This document shows positions 61,501 through 64,000 of a DNA stretch of 64,000 nt, piece after piece. The notes under the pieces are model-generated. The model was not told the origin of the DNA, searched no databases, and saw only the letters and a list, made by a program, of their open reading frames with translations. This stretch comes from Actinomycetota bacterium. GTDB taxonomy: Bacteria; Actinomycetota; Acidimicrobiia; Acidimicrobiales; Iamiaceae. The translations under genes were made by a program, and so were the position numbers. Location: contig JACPNX010000037.1 of NCBI GenBank assembly GCA_016185275.1, positions 29,559-93,558 on the forward strand, read 5' to 3'. Numbering within the stretch: position 1 is the first letter of the stretch; each line of letters starts with the position of its first letter.

Positions 61501-62145
61501 GTTGGCGACTGCCTCGATGGCGTCGTACCCGTCGGTACGCTGCGCGTCCTCGAAGAACCAGAACGCACCGCCCGAGCAACCCGACCCCCGCATGTTGACG
61601 GCCACGACGACGTAACCGAACCACGGGTAGATCTGGGCCTCCTGCGGCGCGGCGCCCGGTTGGGACGGGTCGTAGCCGGAGTAGTCGACGACCACCGGCC
61701 ACGGTCCGGTGGAGCCGTCCTTGGGGAAGGTGATGTTGACGGACAGCAGCGTGCCGTCCCGGGTGGGCAGGTAGCCGTAGCCCTCCTGCAGCGTGATGCC
61801 CTGGTAGAAGGTCTGGGCGGGATCGTCGCCGAGCGCGGTGACGGCGACCGGGGCGGACGTCGCTCCGCCTTCGCTCACCGTGTAGCCGGGCCCCGCCGAG
61901 AGGTTGCGGAACAGGAACGCACCTTGGGCGTCGGCCGTTCCGGTGGCCACGATCTGGTTGGAGGCGTTGCGCAGCTCGACCGTGGATCCGGCCGGGTGCC
62001 CCCACGTCTCGACCTGGCGGATGCTCCCGCGCGTCGTGAACGTCGCGGTCGCGCTTGCGGGTGCCGACCACGAGCCGGCCAGCACGGTGACGGCCATGAG
62101 CAGCGCGGTGACGCCGGCGGCCAGCCGGCCGGAGTGATGCGACAT
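58516..62145 (-). CDS. Secreted S15/CocE-type X-Pro dipeptidyl-peptidase with five Fn3 domains
   Basis: The 1209-residue protein has a signal peptide (cleavage near 32/33, PASA) and an SdrD B-like or carboxypeptidase-regulatory-like domain (about 36-105). The alpha/beta hydrolase has GISYSG (S229), D355 in QWQDEQ and H384 in NGTHVDP, giving the CocE/NonD triad. A C-terminal jelly-roll region of the S15 type follows (about 560-720), then five Fn3-like repeats (about 747-1209) with a recurring GYVVTPYVG...VTGLANGT pattern. No anchor motif or last helix is seen, so it is probably released. The ATG at 62143-62145 has AGGGGGAT upstream. Substrate: X-Pro peptides or ester compounds. Confidence 0.9.
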   Translation of the reverse strand: MSHHSGRLAAGVTALLMAVTVLAGSWSAPASATATFTTRGSIRQVETWGHPAGSTVELRNASNQIVATGTADAQGAFLFRNLSAGPGYTVSEGGATSAPVAVTALGDDPAQTFYQGITLQEGYGYLPTRDGTLLSVNITFPKDGSTGPWPVVVDYSGYDPSQPGAAPQEAQIYPWFGYVVVAVNMRGSGCSGGAFWFFEDAQRTDGYDAIEAVANQSWSNGNVGMVGISYSGYSQLYVAATRPPHLRAITPLSPFSDTYRGILYPGGILNNGFARTWALERQAASQPAARQWVKDRIAGGDTTCAANQVLRLQSEDLASEITPGRFNDPAYAYLDPSSFAPLINVPTYVSTQWQDEQTGGYGAELATVIARNTRVRAELTNGTHVDPLGPEDFLRVTEFVDFYVGRRVPRQQGNAFYRSAIASALQGIFGTPITLPPSRFGGYTDYAAALAKYESEPPVRIRFENGGVAGKEGAPYANQAVSYASWPLPGTQAERWYLQPDGGLARTAPAVADDQPRGTSSYTYDPTVKRPTSYDGSTESMWLSHPDVRWLPEAEGRSLSFVTPPAATKLAYAGTGSVDLWLRSSAADTDLEVTLTEVRPDGKEVYIQSGWLRASRRKLDAAASTPLRPRQTFLAADAAPLPAGQFVPVRIELFPFAQIVRPGSRLRLNIEAPGGNQPFWAFDTLPGTATNEIGHSVGRPSSVVLPLLTDNRAAFYAPAAAPSCSVSGVTTQAQSLRNQPCRNYLPARVPAAVTATPRNGQVDVAWQAPPTWPGGVALTGYRVTASPTGGVYDVPPGTTTLSFTDVSGGGPFSFRVSARYGTDVGPQSDASPAVTVAPPTGVAGRPANASAVVSWKAPAATGGRTVTGYVVTPYVGSTAQAPRTFASSALTQTVTGLANATSYRFTVAATYGGGNGPPSAASDPVLVGAPSTPGFASAVAGNASARVSWWPPSGNASPVTGYVVTPYAGGAAQAPRTFTTPANAVTVTGLTNGTPYTFSVAAVNAVGTGPASAPTAPVTPMVTRPAAPAPPVASPRDGAVALTWAAPADGGSPITGYVVTPYVGGTAQPARTFASANTAQVVTGLANGTTYAFTVAAVNAVGTGPASAPSVPVTVGAPTRPAFPRAVAGSGSARVSWWPPADNGSPITSAVVTPFVGDVAQTPQTFTGSANAATVTGLAAGTSYTFTVAVRNARGSSPVSARTSPVTPT

Positions 62146-62292
62146 CGATGGATCCCCCTTCGAGGCCGGCCTCGGTGCCGACCTGCGCGAAACGAAGCCG
62201 GTCCCGCCCCGGCGTTCGAGCGAGGCTACCGGCCGGGCGATCCGTCACGCTGATCCCGCGACCTCGCGCGGTCCGGGCGCGGCGCGGTCCGC

Positions 62293-63468
62293 TCAGCTCG
62301 AAGCCGTGCGGGGTTCGTCGACGTTCGATCCGTGCGATCCGTGCGCGCGGTGCTCGGCGTGGTGGCGGGCGAGCGTCGAGGCCGCGAAGTCGTCGGCCAT
62401 GTCGCGCCACACGGTGTGGACGTGGTTGGCGCCGTCCTGCACGTTGTCGTACTCGAAGACCATCCCGGCACCCTGCACCCGGTAGTAGTGCGGCTCGCCG
62501 GGTTCGAGACCGCCCGCCCACGCGAACCCGAACGACCGGAGGGCGTCGCCGGCGTAGCGGGCTGCTTCGCGGTCGGCGAGGCCGTCCACGACACGCTCGA
62601 CGTAGCTGTCGAGCAGGCCGCGCAACACCTCGAGCTGATCGTGCGTCATGTCGGCGGCCGGCAGGCCCGCAGGCTCGGCGCGCATGCGAAGTGCGTCGAG
62701 GTGCTCCGGGCCCCACGGCTGCGCGTCCTCGGCGGCGCGCTGGGGGGCGGCGCCTCCGGGAGGCGACATCGCGGGGCTGTCACGAAACAGCGCCCAGAGC
62801 GGCAACGGTTCGTCGCCGGCAGCGACCCTCGGCCGGTTCCCGCCGACGATGTCCGGCGGAGCCGCGGCTGCCAGGCGGGCGCGGCTGAGCTGACCGTCGT
62901 CCAGGGAGCACACGAGCTCACGGCCGAGGTCCTCGGCGGCGGCGAGGGGACGCAGCATGTGCGGACCGAGCAGCGGTGCGGCCGCCGGGTTCGCGCCCAT
63001 GAACACCGGTGTCGTCGAGGCCACCTCGCCGCCGACGACCGTCGGGTGAACCGAGAGGTGGTGCCCGCCGAACCGCCAGCTCCACGGGGCTTGGCCGTCC
63101 GGCTGCCCAAAGACGCGCAAGTAGTAGAGGCTCGGGTCGCGGTTGCGCTCGCGGTCGTTGCGGCGGCTGCCGAGCCGGAAGCCCTCGCGGCGGTCGAGCA
63201 AATCCTCGAGCGCCCGGATGGCGGTCGCCGTCGCGTAACCCGGCTCGGAGAGGACCGTGGCCAGCAACCGCATGGCGAGCTGCTGCTGGCGTGGCCGCAT
63301 CGTCGCGAGGGCCAGCCCGCCGTGATCCGTCGGCGTGTAGAACCAGCGCTGCCGCTCGCCGTCGGACGGGAACGGCCAGGAGGCGACGGCGCGCTGGTCG
63401 TCGTCGAGCGATGCCAGCCACTCGCCGGCGGCCTCGGCCATGGCGGCGACGACGGCTCCCGTCCCCAT
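62293..63468 (-). CDS. DUF3500 family protein
   Basis: The 391-residue protein matches DUF3500 (WYTPTDHGGL-type start, DPSLYYLRVFG, WSWRFGGHHLSVHPTVVGG and HYYRVQGAGMVFEYDN). The function of the family is unknown. No signal peptide is seen. The ATG at 63466-63468 is likely; MAEAAGEW nine codons later is an alternative. Between it and the S15 gene, 62146-62292 contains no other reading frame. Confidence 0.88.
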   Translation of the reverse strand: MGTGAVVAAMAEAAGEWLASLDDDQRAVASWPFPSDGERQRWFYTPTDHGGLALATMRPRQQQLAMRLLATVLSEPGYATATAIRALEDLLDRREGFRLGSRRNDRERNRDPSLYYLRVFGQPDGQAPWSWRFGGHHLSVHPTVVGGEVASTTPVFMGANPAAAPLLGPHMLRPLAAAEDLGRELVCSLDDGQLSRARLAAAAPPDIVGGNRPRVAAGDEPLPLWALFRDSPAMSPPGGAAPQRAAEDAQPWGPEHLDALRMRAEPAGLPAADMTHDQLEVLRGLLDSYVERVVDGLADREAARYAGDALRSFGFAWAGGLEPGEPHYYRVQGAGMVFEYDNVQDGANHVHTVWRDMADDFAASTLARHHAEHRAHGSHGSNVDEPRTASS

Positions 63469-63561
63469 CCCGAGGACCGTAGCGACCCCGCCGAGGGACC
63501 GCCGCGGGCCGCGGCCTACGCTCGCCGTGCGGGCGCTCCAAGGAAGCCCGGCCGCGTCCGA

Positions 63562-63633
63562 GGGCCGCTAGCTCAATGGCAGAGCAACGGACTTTTAATC
63601 CGCAGGTTCTGGGTTCGAGTCCCAGGCGGCCCA
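63562..63633 (+). tRNA. tRNA-Lys (UUU anticodon)
   Basis: The cloverleaf is complete: acceptor GGGCCGC (63562-63568) with GCGGCCC (63626-63632), D-arm, anticodon loop CTTTTAA, and T-arm CTGGGTTCGAGTCCCAG. The discriminator is A63633, and the CCA end is not encoded (CCG follows). Confidence 0.97.
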
Positions 63634-63645
63634 CCGGCTGAGCCT

Positions 63646-63686
63646 GTCTAACAGTTCCCGTTTCGGCGCGATTCGGCGCGTTAGAC
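63646..63686. repeat. Inverted repeat with tandem copies after tRNA-Lys
   Basis: GTCTAAC (63646-63652) and GTTAGAC (63680-63686) are perfect inverted repeats. Within the spacer TTCGGCGCG occurs twice (63662-63670 and 63672-63680). It could end the tRNA transcript or mark the edge of an integrated element next to a tRNA gene. Confidence 0.6.
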
Positions 63687-63705
63687 CGGCGTCAGACTGC
63701 TTCGG

Positions 63706-64000
63706 ATGCCGATCTCCGCAGCGCGCTTCGAGGCGAAGGTCGACCGGACCGGCGATCATCACGTCTGGACTGGGGCGCGCAACGCGCGAGGTGTCGGCCA
63801 GATCCGAGTTGATGGACGGCTCACGACGGCCGCCCGCGTCGCTTGGGAGCTGTCGCGCGGTCCACTCGCGCCAGGCGACCGGGTCTCCCAGTGCCCGGAC
63901 GATCCTGCGTGCGTCCGTTTGGACCATCTCCACCTCCTCCGAGCGCGCGCTGCCGCGCCGACCGCCGTCGCCCGCCGCAGGCGCGGTGGGGGGACGATGA
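63706..64000 (+). CDS. HNH-endonuclease-like protein (partial, runs off the window)
   Basis: An open frame from ATG 63706 has no stop to base 64000 (98 codons). It resembles actinobacterial and phage HNH/AP2-type proteins: RFEAKVDRTGDHHVWTGARN, TTAARVAWELSRGPLAPGD, CPDDPACVRLDHLHL. The usual catalytic His of the AHR segment is Ala here, and the His before the CxxPxC part is missing, so nuclease activity is doubtful. The downstream C-terminal part is unseen. The position right after tRNA-Lys suggests an island. Confidence 0.65.
   Translation, partial: MPISAARFEAKVDRTGDHHVWTGARNARGVGQIRVDGRLTTAARVAWELSRGPLAPGDRVSQCPDDPACVRLDHLHLLRARAAAPTAVARRRRGGGTM

Noticed and set aside
57679..62253. 1524-residue reading frame on the plus strand
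   Set aside because: It lies opposite the S15/Fn3 gene and has a composition typical of antisense readings in GC-rich DNA, with no domain seen.
1..64000. CRISPR array, IS element or rRNA operon
   Set aside because: No regular spacer-repeat pattern, transposase motif or rRNA-like stretch was seen in the window.

Overview
The window is about 64 kb of dense, very GC-rich DNA, with most genes overlapping or nearly touching. The gene set fits a high-GC, aerobic or facultatively aerobic actinobacterium that uses menaquinone. Markers are the mycothiol gene mshA, a Rex regulator preceding heme genes, proC beside a small HTH gene, a geranylgeranyl/menaquinone reductase, and the mycobacterial-type mshA-YbjN pair. 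The split, b6-type cytochrome b and the IPEHL-type N-termini make me suspect the class Acidimicrobiia. That placement is inference, because no rRNA gene is present. REGION 1 (1-16.7 kb, minus strand): one respiratory gene run. In transcription order it holds a small membrane protein, a 2x[4Fe-4S] ferredoxin, cytochrome b6-like and subunit-IV-like proteins, a Rieske protein, a diheme cytochrome c, a membrane protein of unknown function, and nuoA-B-C-D-E-F-G-H-I-J-K-L, with nuoL cut by the window edge. A Rex-type operator sits directly in front of the first gene. REGION 2 (16.9-19.1 kb, plus): a membrane-anchored monoheme cytochrome c and a geranylgeranyl-reductase-family flavoprotein that probably acts on menaquinone. 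REGION 3 (19.1-36.3 kb, minus): rex, precorrin-2 dehydrogenase, hemA, hemC, a cobA-hemD fusion, a HAD phosphatase, an S9 peptidase, hemB, hemL, a PAS-PAS-GAF-GGDEF-EAL protein, then pgi-gnd-zwf. A second Rex-type site precedes rex, so redox sensing, heme supply and respiration look tied together. REGION 4 (36.4-51.1 kb): a mixed block. It contains a small XRE/metallopeptidase module with a divergent XRE gene, an acyl-CoA synthetase, a SAM hydrolase coupled to a 29-residue membrane microprotein, proC, YbjN-mshA, an XRE regulator, a CdsA-like membrane protein with MoaD, a histidine phosphatase with a YgjP-type metallopeptidase, a DksA-type zinc finger, a D,D-carboxypeptidase, a Dabb protein, an SDR, and UdgX, a uracil-DNA glycosylase with the KRRIH motif. 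REGION 5 (51.2-64 kb): a membrane protein and a ChaB protein sharing a GGGTATGG-type upstream element, a second GGDEF-EAL protein, a patatin, a TerC protein, a large secreted S15/CocE hydrolase with five Fn3 repeats, a DUF3500 protein, tRNA-Lys(UUU), and an HNH-like gene running off the end. There is no CRISPR array, no IS element and no complete prophage. The most notable signals are the two Rex-type operators, the b6-type respiratory operon with embedded ferredoxin and unknown subunits, the shared IPEHL motif, a hairpin between nuoE and nuoF whose arm can pair with the nuoF ribosome-binding site, and the tRNA-Lys boundary.
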